Positions 26,286-36,320 are shown, numbered from the stretch's first letter. The stretch: DNA of 40,199 nucleotides from Acidobacteriota bacterium (GCA_029557535.1 JAKQII010000148.1:1-40199), one strand, 5' to 3'. Numbers and translations are program-made. Notes: generated from the letters alone by a model not told the origin.

Positions 26286-29200
26286 TCAATGATTCTGACG
26301 ACCCGGAATCGGTACGTCGCCGTTTACGCCGAATTGGCTTTCGCCCGGAACACCCGTCGAACTGTACATGACGTACCACCTTCCGTTCGAAGGCCGGAAG
26401 ACGGCCGGATCGGTCTTGCCGTCGCCGTCATAGTCGCCGCGTGACGGAATGTCGTCCGACAGCCCGAACTGCGTGATCACGATCCCGCTGAGGGTTCCCG
26501 ACATGTACCAGACGCCGTTAGACGGACGCCAGACAGCGACGTCGGCGAGCGAGTCGCCGTCGTAGTCACCGACCACCGGCACGTCTCCGGTGCCTCCGAA
26601 AGAATATGACAGAACTCCGAGATCCGACGTTTTGAGGACATAGAAATCTGCATCCGTCGGCGAATCGGACGGCCGGAAGACCGCGAAATCAGCCTTACCG
26701 TCTCCGTCGAAGTCGCTCGGGACCGGAACATCGCCGGCAAGTCCGAAGGTCTGGATCGTGTACCCGAAATCCGATGTCCGGTGAACATACCAGACTCCGT
26801 TGCGGTACACCGAAAGGTCCGCCTTACCGTCGCCGTCGTAATCGTTCGCGACCGGGCTGTCTCCGGCGATCCCGAACTGCTCGATCCGCGCGACGGAGTT
26901 CGAACTGTTCAGAACGAACCAAACGCCGTTGCGGTAAACGGCAAGATCGGTGCGCGAGTCGCCGTCGAAATCACCAGGTGTGACCGAATCCGTCGAGATC
27001 CCGAACTGATTTATCAAAGTGCCGCCGTTCGAACTGGTCGTCCGGAACCAGGTGCCGATCGACGGCCTGTAAACCGAAGGATCGGACTTGCCGTCACCAT
27101 CGAAATCGCCCTCGGCGCGCCGCACAGGCGTCCGCAGGTTGTATTGGTACATTCCCCGGCCGTGGGTCGCGATCCTCAGGACGCGGAATGCATTCTGCAA
27201 TTCCATTCCGAAAACCGCCACGCGAGGCAACCCGTTGCTGAACGGATTCCAACTCGCGCCGCCGTCGTCGGACCTGAAGACCCCGATGTCCGTTCCGGCG
27301 AACAGCGTGTTCGGGTTGCTTGGATCGACAACAAAGGCATTCGTCGGAACGTCGGGTATTCCGCTTCCCGATGCGGTCCAGGTCGGCGATCCGCTGAGCA
27401 GGTTTGTCGTTTTCCAGACATGCTGCCCGGCCGCCAATCCGAAACCGTTGAGCGCCACGTAGGCGATATTGGCGTTGGTCGGGTCGATCGCGACGCGGCC
27501 TACGTATCGTCCGGGTATCGAACCCGAAACATTGTTCATCGTCGTCGAGCCCGGGGCCGTCGAGAGATAAACGGCGCCGGTCGTCAACCCGACCAGCCGG
27601 ATGTTGTCATCCTGAGGCGAGATCGCGATCGCGCTGATCCGCGCCGGCAACGTACCGCTTACGCTTGTCATCGTCGTGCCGCGGTCGGCCGATCGATACA
27701 GGTTCGTCGTTCCGAAATAGAGCGTGTTGTTCGGTGATCCGGGACCACCGACCATCGGAGCATAGAAAAGGGTCGCGTCTGCACAGTTGATGCCGTTCGC
27801 CGTTCCGCCGCATCCCAGGAACCCGGTCCAGTTCGGATCACCGTTCGCGGTCGTTCCGGTAACAGTCGAAAACGCCCGCGTGAAGCCGATCTGCGAGCCG
27901 GAACTGTTGTAATAAGTGTGGTAAGCGGTCGTCTCGTTCGGCGAAGTCGAGTTTTGATCGATGACCGCGAACCCGCCGTCACCGCCGTCTGACCGGACCC
28001 ACGTCGATCCGTTCGGTGCGTAGTACTGCGTCCCGTTGTCCTGCGTGCCGCCGAGCGAATAGTTGCGGTCGGTCGGATGCAGAGCGATGCCCTGAAACTG
28101 CGTCGCGCTGATCGTCGAGTTGTTCAACGTCGTCCAGTTCACGCCCCCGTTGACAGACTTCCAGATTCCTCCGTCGCTGCCGAAGTAGATCGTATTCGGA
28201 TCGGACGGCGCAACCGCGATCGCGTGCGTGTCGACATGGAGACCGCTCGAACTGCTGGTAAAACTTGTGCCGCCGGTTGACGATCTTCCGAATACCAGAG
28301 TCGGGGATCCGCCGAGATAGACGTTGTTCGCGTTCGTCGGATCGACTGCGACGGCGATGTCGTAGAAGCACTGCGGATTGCAGAAATTGTTGGCGATCGC
28401 CGGCGTGAATGTCGCCCCGCCGTCGACGGACTTGTAGAGCGTTCCATTGGAGACCCCCGTTGCGGCGTAAACCGTGACGGTCGAGCCGGTCTTCTGGATG
28501 GCGAGTTCGGCGCGGCCGGTGCTGGTGGTAGTACCGGTCGCCTGTGTCCGCGTGAAGATCGGAACGGCGTCGAGCGCGTTCGTCGAGAGATAGATGCCGC
28601 CGTCGCCAAGCGCTTCGCTGTCGACCAAAGAAACGATCATACGGTTTGGATTGTCGGGCTCGATTACGGCGTCAACGATGCGCCGGCTGCCGCCATTAAG
28701 ACTCGAAACCGTGAGTTTCTCGAAAGTCGGCGACGCGGCCAGCGCGTTGCTCGTCCGGAACAGTCCGACGGTCGGCAGCGTCGCCCCCGAGGTCGTACCG
28801 CCGATCCCGGCGATCCCGGTCACCGTCGTCGCGAAAAGCACGTTCGGATTCGTCGGATGAACGACAATCTTGCTCACCGAGCGTCCGGTGAAAACATCCG
28901 CGTTCCCGGCGCCAAGATTTAGCGGTCCGGAAAGCACCGGTGTCGTGTCCGCGTTTGTGATCCGGTAGATCCCGACGCCGAAAAAGCTGTCACCGGAAAA
29001 TGCGGGTTCACCGGTTCCGACGAAGATCGTCGACGGATCTGACGGCAAAATGGCTATCGATCCGATCGAGATGCTCAGGGCGTCGTCCATGATCGGAGTC
29101 CAGACCGCGCCGCCGTTGAGCGAGCGGTAAACACCGCCCTGCGCAGCACCGACGTAAACGATATTCGGATTTGTCGGATGAACGGCGATCGCCGAGATTC

Positions 29201-29573
29201 GGCCGCTATACGACGTGGACGCGTTGACCGGAATCGGCGACGGACCGATCGGAACCCAGAGCGAATCCAGCGGCTGATTAAGTTCGCGGCGGCGGCGTTC
29301 GAGCGCATCCTCCGAACGTTGCATTTCAGTTATCGCTTTGCCGCGCGAATCAGGCTTGGCGGTGTCGAGCCCGCGCAGCCAGTCGATCTGTTCCTGCCTC
29401 TGTTTAAGGTAATCTTCTTTGTCGATGCGGGTACCCGGAAGCACGTCCTGGTCCTCTTCCTCGCCGCGCTCGAGATATTCCTTCATCGCCGGGTTTTCGG
29501 CTGAGACTTGAAATCCGACGAACACCGCCGAACATACAAGGACCGCAAAAAAGGCGTACTTAAGTAACTTCAT
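26286..29573 (-). CDS. Secreted BNR/sialidase-like propeller plus C-terminal FG-GAP/VCBS-like repeats
   Basis: HPTNPNIVYVGAAQGGVYRSLNGGAVWTPI repeats; about six DxDGDxxxDxAVxRxxxGxWY...QFGxxGDxPV repeats; ATG 29573 with GAAGGAG. Confidence 0.88.
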   Translation of the reverse strand: MKLLKYAFFAVLVCSAVFVGFQVSAENPAMKEYLERGEEEDQDVLPGTRIDKEDYLKQRQEQIDWLRGLDTAKPDSRGKAITEMQRSEDALERRRRELNQPLDSLWVPIGPSPIPVNASTSYSGRISAIAVHPTNPNIVYVGAAQGGVYRSLNGGAVWTPIMDDALSISIGSIAILPSDPSTIFVGTGEPAFSGDSFFGVGIYRITNADTTPVLSGPLNLGAGNADVFTGRSVSKIVVHPTNPNVLFATTVTGIAGIGGTTSGATLPTVGLFRTSNALAASPTFEKLTVSSLNGGSRRIVDAVIEPDNPNRMIVSLVDSEALGDGGIYLSTNALDAVPIFTRTQATGTTTSTGRAELAIQKTGSTVTVYAATGVSNGTLYKSVDGGATFTPAIANNFCNPQCFYDIAVAVDPTNANNVYLGGSPTLVFGRSSTGGTSFTSSSSGLHVDTHAIAVAPSDPNTIYFGSDGGIWKSVNGGVNWTTLNNSTISATQFQGIALHPTDRNYSLGGTQDNGTQYYAPNGSTWVRSDGGDGGFAVIDQNSTSPNETTAYHTYYNSSGSQIGFTRAFSTVTGTTANGDPNWTGFLGCGGTANGINCADATLFYAPMVGGPGSPNNTLYFGTTNLYRSADRGTTMTSVSGTLPARISAIAISPQDDNIRLVGLTTGAVYLSTAPGSTTMNNVSGSIPGRYVGRVAIDPTNANIAYVALNGFGLAAGQHVWKTTNLLSGSPTWTASGSGIPDVPTNAFVVDPSNPNTLFAGTDIGVFRSDDGGASWNPFSNGLPRVAVFGMELQNAFRVLRIATHGRGMYQYNLRTPVRRAEGDFDGDGKSDPSVYRPSIGTWFRTTSSNGGTLINQFGISTDSVTPGDFDGDSRTDLAVYRNGVWFVLNSSNSVARIEQFGIAGDSPVANDYDGDGKADLSVYRNGVWYVHRTSDFGYTIQTFGLAGDVPVPSDFDGDGKADFAVFRPSDSPTDADFYVLKTSDLGVLSYSFGGTGDVPVVGDYDGDSLADVAVWRPSNGVWYMSGTLSGIVITQFGLSDDIPSRGDYDGDGKTDPAVFRPSNGRWYVMYSSTGVPGESQFGVNGDVPIPGRQNH

Positions 29574-29664
29574 CAATTCGCTCCTTCGAATGGGATTTTG
29601 ACGCGACTGGTCGTTGTTCCGTCGCACTAACGAAAGAAAATGTAATACAAATCGACGGCTTTGG

Positions 29665-30756
29665 CTATGGGCGAACCGCGCAGCCGGCGCGGTCCGACCC
29701 GCGTGCCAGATCGAGAATCCGCTGCACGCGCAATCCGTCGTCAAAAGTGGCAGCGTTCTCGACCGTGGTTCCGCCCTTGCGCAACGCTTCGATCATTTTT
29801 GGCGCGAAGGCAACGAAAGCGCTCGGAAATCCGGAATCGAAGATCCCCGGAATCGATTCGCCGATCGTGACATCGACGTCGGTCCAACTGCCGTCGCCGG
29901 CGCGGGCGATCTGCACTTCGCCGCGATATAGAACTCTGATCGAACCGTCGGTGCCGACAAATTCGATCGTATGCTCATAATCGGGATACTCGATCATCGA
30001 GAGCGACATCGTACCGGTCGCATCGTCCGTAAGTTCGCTGTCGGCGAAGCGAAACGTCAGCAACGATTCATCGTCGGTCGTCACTGCACGGATCACGCCG
30101 GACTTGTCTGACCGATTCTTGACGTGGGTTTGGAGCTGGCACGAAAGCGACGAAATGTCGGTGTCGAGGAACCAGAAAAGCGAGTCGATCGCGTGCGAGC
30201 CGATCGCGCCGAGCGTACCGCCGCCGGAATTCTCGTCCGACCACCAATTCCATGGAACCGAGGCGTCACCGCGCATCGCGTTGCGGAACGAGTACTTAAC
30301 GTGCCGGACCTTCCCGATGTCTCCCGCGCGGAGCATCGCCTTTGCGCGTTGTCGTCCGGTCTGAAAGCGAAGTTCGTGATCGATCAACGCGAGGATGTTT
30401 GCGTCTCGGACGGCCTGACACATCCTTTCGGCTTCGCCGGCGTTCATCGCCATCGGCTTCTCACACAGAATGTGTTTTCCCCGCGACGCGGTGTAAAGAA
30501 CCTGTTCGGTGTGCTGGATGGGCGGCGTGGTAATGCAGACGAGATCGACGTGCGGATGATCGACCGCCTCGCGCCAATCGTCCGTGAAATGATCCGAGCC
30601 GAACTCCTTTGCGGCCGCTTCGGCGTTCTCGATCGCGGCGCTAGCAATCGACACGATCCGGCAACCGCCGGCCATTTGAAAGGCCGGCATTTGAACACGC
30701 CGTGCAAATCCGGTCCCGATAAAAGCGATGCCAACCATCTGATCGTCAGCCGTCAT
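29665..30756 (-). CDS. Gfo/Idh/MocA-family oxidoreductase
   Basis: VGIAFIGTGFARRVQMPAF; DLVCITTPPIQHTEQVLYTASRGKHILCEKPMAMN. Confidence 0.95.
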   Translation of the reverse strand: MTADDQMVGIAFIGTGFARRVQMPAFQMAGGCRIVSIASAAIENAEAAAKEFGSDHFTDDWREAVDHPHVDLVCITTPPIQHTEQVLYTASRGKHILCEKPMAMNAGEAERMCQAVRDANILALIDHELRFQTGRQRAKAMLRAGDIGKVRHVKYSFRNAMRGDASVPWNWWSDENSGGGTLGAIGSHAIDSLFWFLDTDISSLSCQLQTHVKNRSDKSGVIRAVTTDDESLLTFRFADSELTDDATGTMSLSMIEYPDYEHTIEFVGTDGSIRVLYRGEVQIARAGDGSWTDVDVTIGESIPGIFDSGFPSAFVAFAPKMIEALRKGGTTVENAATFDDGLRVQRILDLARGSDRAGCAVRP

Positions 30757-30785
30757 TCAAATCAGATTGACACGATTGCGCCGAT

Positions 30786-30821
30786 AAAAAAAATCGCGCC
30801 GGCCGAAGCTTCGCGCGATTT
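30786..30821 (-). terminator. Terminator downstream of PilZ gene
   Basis: AAATCGCGC/GCGCGATTT 9-bp stem, 13-nt loop, minus-strand T run. Confidence 0.8.
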
Positions 30822-30845
30822 CGTCTGATTCCCTATCTTTTTCTA

Positions 30846-31310
30846 TTAACCTTTGTCGATGCCGAGCTCAAGCCCACGGCGGCGGCGGCGATTACCGAAT
30901 TTCAAGAAGTGTTCGTATACTTCTCGCGAGTCCTCGGTCATGCTGTGAATCTCGGCTCCGACAAGAAACCTCGCCGTCGAGATATGTTCTCCCACCTGCT
31001 CGTAGCGGCGTCCGATGATCTTCATCCGGACCTTGCCGTCAGGAAGATCGAGTTCCGCATTCAGGACCCTTGATTCTCCAACCAAATAATTCTCGCGAAT
31101 CCTGATCGACGGCACGATGAAAGAGATCCCCGTTTTGCTAAGATCGTGCGTTTCGCCCAAAACCACCATGCCTTCCGTGGGCATTCGCAGCGCTCCGGTG
31201 TTGCGGCTCGGCTCAAACCAGATCTTGATCGGAGCTTCGACGGACTTCCGGGGCGACACCACGCTGCCAGTAATCGTCCGGTTCAGCTTTGCTACCCACT
31301 TACGAATCAT
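30846..31310 (-). CDS. PilZ-domain-like protein
   Basis: SPRKSVEAPIKIWFEP...THDLSKTGISFIVP...LVGAEIHSMTEDSREVYEHFL. Confidence 0.75.
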   Translation of the reverse strand: MIRKWVAKLNRTITGSVVSPRKSVEAPIKIWFEPSRNTGALRMPTEGMVVLGETHDLSKTGISFIVPSIRIRENYLVGESRVLNAELDLPDGKVRMKIIGRRYEQVGEHISTARFLVGAEIHSMTEDSREVYEHFLKFGNRRRRRGLELGIDKG

Positions 31311-31356
31311 CTGCTTTATTTTGTGTTACTTAGGGGAAACCACGTCAGACGAACAA

Positions 31357-31385
31357 CTTATAAACCTTTTTACACAAAATTTCAA
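31357..31385 (-). promoter_or_regulatory. Promoter of PilZ gene
   Basis: Minus strand TTGAAA - 17 nt - TATAAG in an AT-rich intergenic region. Confidence 0.65.
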
Positions 31386-31411
31386 CAAGTATTTTTTGTT
31401 TCATACAGAAT

Positions 31412-32299
31412 TTACTTTTTTAGTGATTGACCCTGAACGTCTTTAGAGGAAAACTTCGGAGTCTTTCCGTCGAATTCCAGCAAAAGTGAAAGCCGACCCG
31501 TTTTTCCATACGCTGCCGGAACGGCACTGGCGTGGTACTTCTTCTTATCGCCCGAAACAACCAGCGTGAACCGATAACCCGTAGATTCACTCGAATTCGC
31601 ATCTTCGGGCAAGAGTCCGGCTCCAATCAACTGCTGCATTTCGCCGAACGACCCGCCGTTTTGGAGAGCGAAAACCGTTTGCGATTTGTAGATCCGTTCG
31701 AGCATCGCCTTTGCTTCGGCCTCATGGGTCTCGATCCGCAGATTGAAGAAGTATCGATTGCCCTCCTTTTTGATCTGGGCTTCGAATGATTCGTCGACGG
31801 TAAGGATGATCCAGTAGTTTCCTTCCTTTCGAAGCCTGATCTCCTGGAGTTTGATCTCACGCGTCTCGTTGTCGGGAAGCTTCGCCGTAACGGTTGCGTA
31901 ATTTCCTGAAATGATCTCGCCGTTGATCTCGACCTCGGCCGGAACGCCGACGGCGATCTGTTCGAAATCGACCTTGAGGTCATCGAGTTCGGATTCGGTC
32001 AGCCCCTCGATCGCCGGCCGGAGATTCGTCAGGAACAACGCTTCACGAAATTTCTTATCGCGGAGATAGCCGTAAAAGACGCGGACCGTATCAGCAGGAC
32101 CGTTTTCCGTGATCTCGATCGTTGCATGCTTCGAATAGGAGGCCGCCGGATCGCTTTTCCTCGGACCGCTCAAGTCGGCTGCCGGACTGACGACGGGATC
32201 GGCAGCGGCGACCGGTCGGGCGCTGTCGCTTGAACAGCCCGCCAAAAGCGCCAACGCAACAACAAAGCAGATACCGCAAACAAGACGCATTTTGAACAT
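31412..32299 (-). CDS. Putative lipoprotein
   Basis: MFKMRLVCGICFVVALALLAGCSSD lipobox; C-terminal part resembles pilin-like/type IV minor pilin C-termini only weakly. Confidence 0.7.
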   Translation of the reverse strand: MFKMRLVCGICFVVALALLAGCSSDSARPVAAADPVVSPAADLSGPRKSDPAASYSKHATIEITENGPADTVRVFYGYLRDKKFREALFLTNLRPAIEGLTESELDDLKVDFEQIAVGVPAEVEINGEIISGNYATVTAKLPDNETREIKLQEIRLRKEGNYWIILTVDESFEAQIKKEGNRYFFNLRIETHEAEAKAMLERIYKSQTVFALQNGGSFGEMQQLIGAGLLPEDANSSESTGYRFTLVVSGDKKKYHASAVPAAYGKTGRLSLLLEFDGKTPKFSSKDVQGQSLKK

Positions 32300-32445
32300 A
32301 GTTGGTGATTGAAAAGTAGTTCTTCGATCGAAATGATCTCGGGGTCCAAGCGGCCGGGGAATTCGCCGCGCGTGAGAATTATAGCGCGGCGCGTACAAAA
32401 AGGTAAAACAAAAACTGAAGTTCTTTATGGATTGGCAATAAGGTG

Positions 32446-32574
32446 TCAAAATTCAACAATCAAGATTCAAAAGTCAAAATCCGTGGGGCGATCAAGAATC
32501 TTGAACTTTCAATTTTGAACCTTCAATCTTGAATCTTGAATTTTGAATCTTAAATTTCGAATCCCGAATCTTAC
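32446..32574. repeat. Opposing heptamer arrays (5 + 11 units)
   Basis: TCAAAAT|TCAACAA|TCAAGAT|TCAAAAG|TCAAAAT then ATCTTGA|ACTTTCA|ATTTTGA|ACCTTCA|ATCTTGA|ATCTTGA|ATTTTGA|ATCTTAA|ATTTCGA|ATCCCGA|ATCTTAC. Confidence 0.9.
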
Positions 32575-34451
32575 TCAACCTTCAGGTTCACCGTTTCCGT
32601 TTTACCGCTCTCGACGCTGACTTTCGTCGCATCTTCGAGGTGTTCGGCGAGCCAGGTTTTCCATTCTTCGCCAGTCGTCGTCTGCTGTGCCCCAACGACG
32701 ATCACCGCGTATTCGCCAGGTGCGACCTTCGCCTCAAAAGCTCCTTCGGTATCCGACTGAACGGTTCGCTGAAACGTATCGATCCGTTTCTTCGCGTCTG
32801 TCGGAACCAGAATTATCCGCACGCCCGAAGCCGGTTCCTTATCAGCGGTGAGAATCACACCCTTGATCGTTCCGACTCCCTTGCCCAGAACGATCCGTAC
32901 ATTTTCGAGCTTCTCGCCTTCTTTGAAATCGTATTCAGTCGTCAACAGATCGGTGGATCCGGCCATCGCACTCTTGACGTAGTAATCGCCGTCATCGACG
33001 CGGATCGTAAATTTGGTCTTGCCCGATGCGACGTTTTCGATCTTGAAATCGTGGTTCGGTTTGAGCGTCTGCGGCGTCGGCCTCGGGAGACGCGAGGTCG
33101 AAGATACCGCGACCTCAGCCGAGACGTCGTAATTCGTAACCGACGCCCGTGTGCTGAGCTCGGGCGTCTCGTGCTCGGCGCGAATACTCACGCTTCGGGG
33201 CATCTCGTTGATCAGATTCTCCACGGCGACGATTCCGGAAACAGTCGCTCCGTAGCCGAGTTCGATCGAAAGATCGAGCTGGTCGCGGTCTTCGACTATC
33301 ACCTCCTGTACCCGGCTCGAATACCGCGGTTCGGTTTTCGCGGGCGACGGTTTTGGTTTTGGGCGGCCTTCCTCGTCGAAATCGTCGGGATTGTAAACCG
33401 GATCGACGCGGGGGGTGACGACCAACTTGTACTTCCCTTTCGGCAGTTCCTTGAACGACCAATTCCCTGATGGATCGGTTTGGGCGCCCTGCATCCGCCG
33501 GCCGATCTCGCTGAAGATCGAAAAGAGCTTTTCGTCGCCGACCCTTTGGAGCGTGATCTCCGCTTTAACCGGAGTCTTGTTCGCCCGCGAAATAACGCGT
33601 CCCCCGAGTTTGAAAAGATAACGACTTGGGATCGTCACATTGACTTCGGTCATTTCCGTGCCGTATTCGACTTTGACCGGCTGTGCCGAAGCGGGATCGA
33701 GAGTATCCGGGTTGAAAACGGTCAGGAAAGAGCTCCCGCCTCCGAGGATCGTGCTTTCGAACGCTCCGCCGCGGCCTGATGAGTCGGAGTGACTGACGTT
33801 CTCAGTCGCCTTAACGATGTACTCGCCCGGCGGAAGTCCGGAGAAGCGAAATGCGCCTCGATCATCCGACTGGTACTGCCCGCCGCCGAACATACCTACG
33901 ATCGCCGAGAAGTTCGGGATCACGGAGAGGTACTTGTCGCCGACCTTTCTCAATACTTCAACACGGACGCCGACGGCCACGTCGCCGTCGTCGTAATAAA
34001 CGCGGCCGCTGATCGCTCCGCCGCGTTTGGCGGCGATTTGGACATAGGTGTCGCTGACTCCGTTGACGATTATTTTCTCAAAATCCTTGAACGCTTCCTG
34101 AAACGCGCTCTTCTCGGAGGCTCCGGGCCGCTCCATTTGCGAAAAGTCGAGGAAGGCCATCGGCGAGACGACTCCCGGCGCGTTCACCATCGGATAATAA
34201 GTGCCGGCGGGAACATCCTTCATTTCGAAGTTTCCCTCGTTGTCGGTCAGTGCGCCCGACTCGCCCGGACCGCCGCGCATCGTTTCCGCAATGAGCATTA
34301 CTGACGCCCGTCTGACGGGACGACCCGATTCGGCGTAAAAGACGCGGCCGCGGACCGTCGATTTCTGAATCGGCGTCGGAGTTGTCTCAGGATCCTGTCC
34401 GAATGTTGGAATACTGAAAAACAGGAAGATCGCGATTGTGTAGAATTTCAT
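32571..34451 (-). CDS. Secreted protein with carboxypeptidase-regulatory/Ig-like domains
   Basis: Signal peptide; STVRGRVFYAESGRPVRRASVMLIAE; GAISGRVYYDDGDVAVGVRVEVL. Confidence 0.85.
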   Translation of the reverse strand: MKFYTIAIFLFFSIPTFGQDPETTPTPIQKSTVRGRVFYAESGRPVRRASVMLIAETMRGGPGESGALTDNEGNFEMKDVPAGTYYPMVNAPGVVSPMAFLDFSQMERPGASEKSAFQEAFKDFEKIIVNGVSDTYVQIAAKRGGAISGRVYYDDGDVAVGVRVEVLRKVGDKYLSVIPNFSAIVGMFGGGQYQSDDRGAFRFSGLPPGEYIVKATENVSHSDSSGRGGAFESTILGGGSSFLTVFNPDTLDPASAQPVKVEYGTEMTEVNVTIPSRYLFKLGGRVISRANKTPVKAEITLQRVGDEKLFSIFSEIGRRMQGAQTDPSGNWSFKELPKGKYKLVVTPRVDPVYNPDDFDEEGRPKPKPSPAKTEPRYSSRVQEVIVEDRDQLDLSIELGYGATVSGIVAVENLINEMPRSVSIRAEHETPELSTRASVTNYDVSAEVAVSSTSRLPRPTPQTLKPNHDFKIENVASGKTKFTIRVDDGDYYVKSAMAGSTDLLTTEYDFKEGEKLENVRIVLGKGVGTIKGVILTADKEPASGVRIILVPTDAKKRIDTFQRTVQSDTEGAFEAKVAPGEYAVIVVGAQQTTTGEEWKTWLAEHLEDATKVSVESGKTETVNLKVE

Positions 34452-34487
34452 AGCTTAATCCCGTGGACGTTGCCCATGGTGAACAAA

Positions 34488-36308
34488 TTATTGCGCGGGA
34501 ATTTGCAGAACGACTTCGACCGTATCGCCGGCCCGAAGTTCGACCTCACGTGCATTCCGCAGCAACTCCTCGAACCGTGCCCGAGCCGAGGCCGGATCCG
34601 AAATCCGCGCAGTTGGCAAAAGAACTACACGATACGCGCCCGGCGCCACCCGAAGTTTGAACTTTCCGTCACGGCCGATCATCGTCCCGCCGACCGACGT
34701 GGCCGAGTCCGTTTTGGTCACAATGACGCTGTAACCGACATTCGGGTCGTAATTTTCAACGACGCCCGAAATAGTTCCCATTCCCTTTGAGACTATGATC
34801 GTCAGTCCTTTGATCTCGTCGCCCTCGCCGACCTTGAAGGTTTGATTGACAACATCGCCACCGCCAAGCGTGGCACTCACGAGATAAAAGCTCTGGCTCG
34901 AAACCCGGACCCGATAGGCGCCGGCCTCAAGCCTACCGAATCGGATGGTCTGATCAGTAGTAGCCGGTTTGGTCTGACCCGGACGCCGGTTCGATTGCAT
35001 GTCCGGACCGACACTTCGCTTCGTCTTTTCGTTCACGAGAAACACGCCGAACGTCGAATCGACAACCTTTCCGTTCTCGTCGCGAACCGTCGCGACAACG
35101 CTCGATTCGACCGGCATCTCGATCGAGAGACCGCTGACGTCGCTTTCGGCGAGTTCGATTTCCTTGCGAACCGTTGCATAGCTCCGTTTGACGGGTTCCC
35201 TTTGGCTTTGTTGGGTCTGGGGCTGCGCGGGAGCGCGGTAACCTTCAACGACGGTGACACTGTATTTGCCCTGCGGCAGATTGGTGACTCTCCATTCGCC
35301 GGATCCGTCGGTTGTCACATTGGTCGAGTTTCCTGTCCCGTCAATCACGCCGCGATCGATGTTGTCCGCCCGCGTAATCGTTACCAAAAAACCGGCGAGA
35401 GGCTCCTTGGTTCCTTTGAACACAACGGTCCCGGAAATCGCAAAGAGCTTCCGGTCGGGGAGCGTGATGTCCACGGACTGGATCTCTTCGCCGAGTTGGA
35501 TCTTCATCGACGTCGCCGATTCCGAGAGGTCGCCGTTTGGATAGTAAGTGTGGAGCATCGAGCTCCGCGCCGGGAAGTAGTTGTAGCGTTCGGTCGTTTC
35601 CTGATGACGATACGGCTCGACCGCGCGAACGATGTACTCACCTTCGGGCAAACCGGTGATTCTGTACGCACCGCGGTCGTCGGTGGTCGCCAACCGCGAG
35701 GCCATGAACGAGCCGACAAATGTTCCGCCGTCCTTTCTCATGGCTTCAACCCTGACACCGACGGCAGGCTCGCCGTCAGCATAGAAGATCCGACCGCCGA
35801 TCGAAGCCGCGCGCACCGCCTGCAGTGCGATCTGAATCTCGCCGTTGCCGATAACATCGAACGGAACGAAGAATGCCTTGAAATCCTCAGGGTTCGCACG
35901 GCGCATGTACGACATCGCATCACGTCCGAGAATCCCATCGGACCGGATATTGGCGACGTACGTGCCGGGCCTCACGTTCTTGATGACGAATTCACCGTTC
36001 TGGTTCGTCAGGCCGCTCGCTTGGGAGCCGCCGTCGGTGAACATTACGCCGCTCCCGTTGCCCAATCCGGAACGGGGTGTCGTCGACTGCTCGCGCCGTT
36101 CGGGAATCAACTCGATCGTGACAAACCTCACCGGTCGCCCCGAATCCGAATAGACCACGCGGCCGCGGACCATCGCCCCGGCCTTGGACGGGTCTTCGGC
36201 CGGCCTCGGAGCGGGCGTCGAACGCGGATTGATTTGAGAAAGGGCGAACGTCGGGAAACAAATCAAGAAAGCCAGGAAGATCGTCGCCGGGACGAGGAGT
36301 CGAAACAT
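34488..36308 (-). CDS. Secreted protein with carboxypeptidase-regulatory/Ig-like domains (tandem paralogue)
   Basis: AMVRGRVVYSDSGRPVRFVTIELIPE; ASIGGRIFYADGEPAVGVRVEAM; ATG 36308 with GGAGG (ORF track starts upstream at 36329). Confidence 0.85.
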   Translation of the reverse strand: MFRLLVPATIFLAFLICFPTFALSQINPRSTPAPRPAEDPSKAGAMVRGRVVYSDSGRPVRFVTIELIPERREQSTTPRSGLGNGSGVMFTDGGSQASGLTNQNGEFVIKNVRPGTYVANIRSDGILGRDAMSYMRRANPEDFKAFFVPFDVIGNGEIQIALQAVRAASIGGRIFYADGEPAVGVRVEAMRKDGGTFVGSFMASRLATTDDRGAYRITGLPEGEYIVRAVEPYRHQETTERYNYFPARSSMLHTYYPNGDLSESATSMKIQLGEEIQSVDITLPDRKLFAISGTVVFKGTKEPLAGFLVTITRADNIDRGVIDGTGNSTNVTTDGSGEWRVTNLPQGKYSVTVVEGYRAPAQPQTQQSQREPVKRSYATVRKEIELAESDVSGLSIEMPVESSVVATVRDENGKVVDSTFGVFLVNEKTKRSVGPDMQSNRRPGQTKPATTDQTIRFGRLEAGAYRVRVSSQSFYLVSATLGGGDVVNQTFKVGEGDEIKGLTIIVSKGMGTISGVVENYDPNVGYSVIVTKTDSATSVGGTMIGRDGKFKLRVAPGAYRVVLLPTARISDPASARARFEELLRNAREVELRAGDTVEVVLQIPAQ

Positions 36309-36320
36309 CAGAAAACCTCC

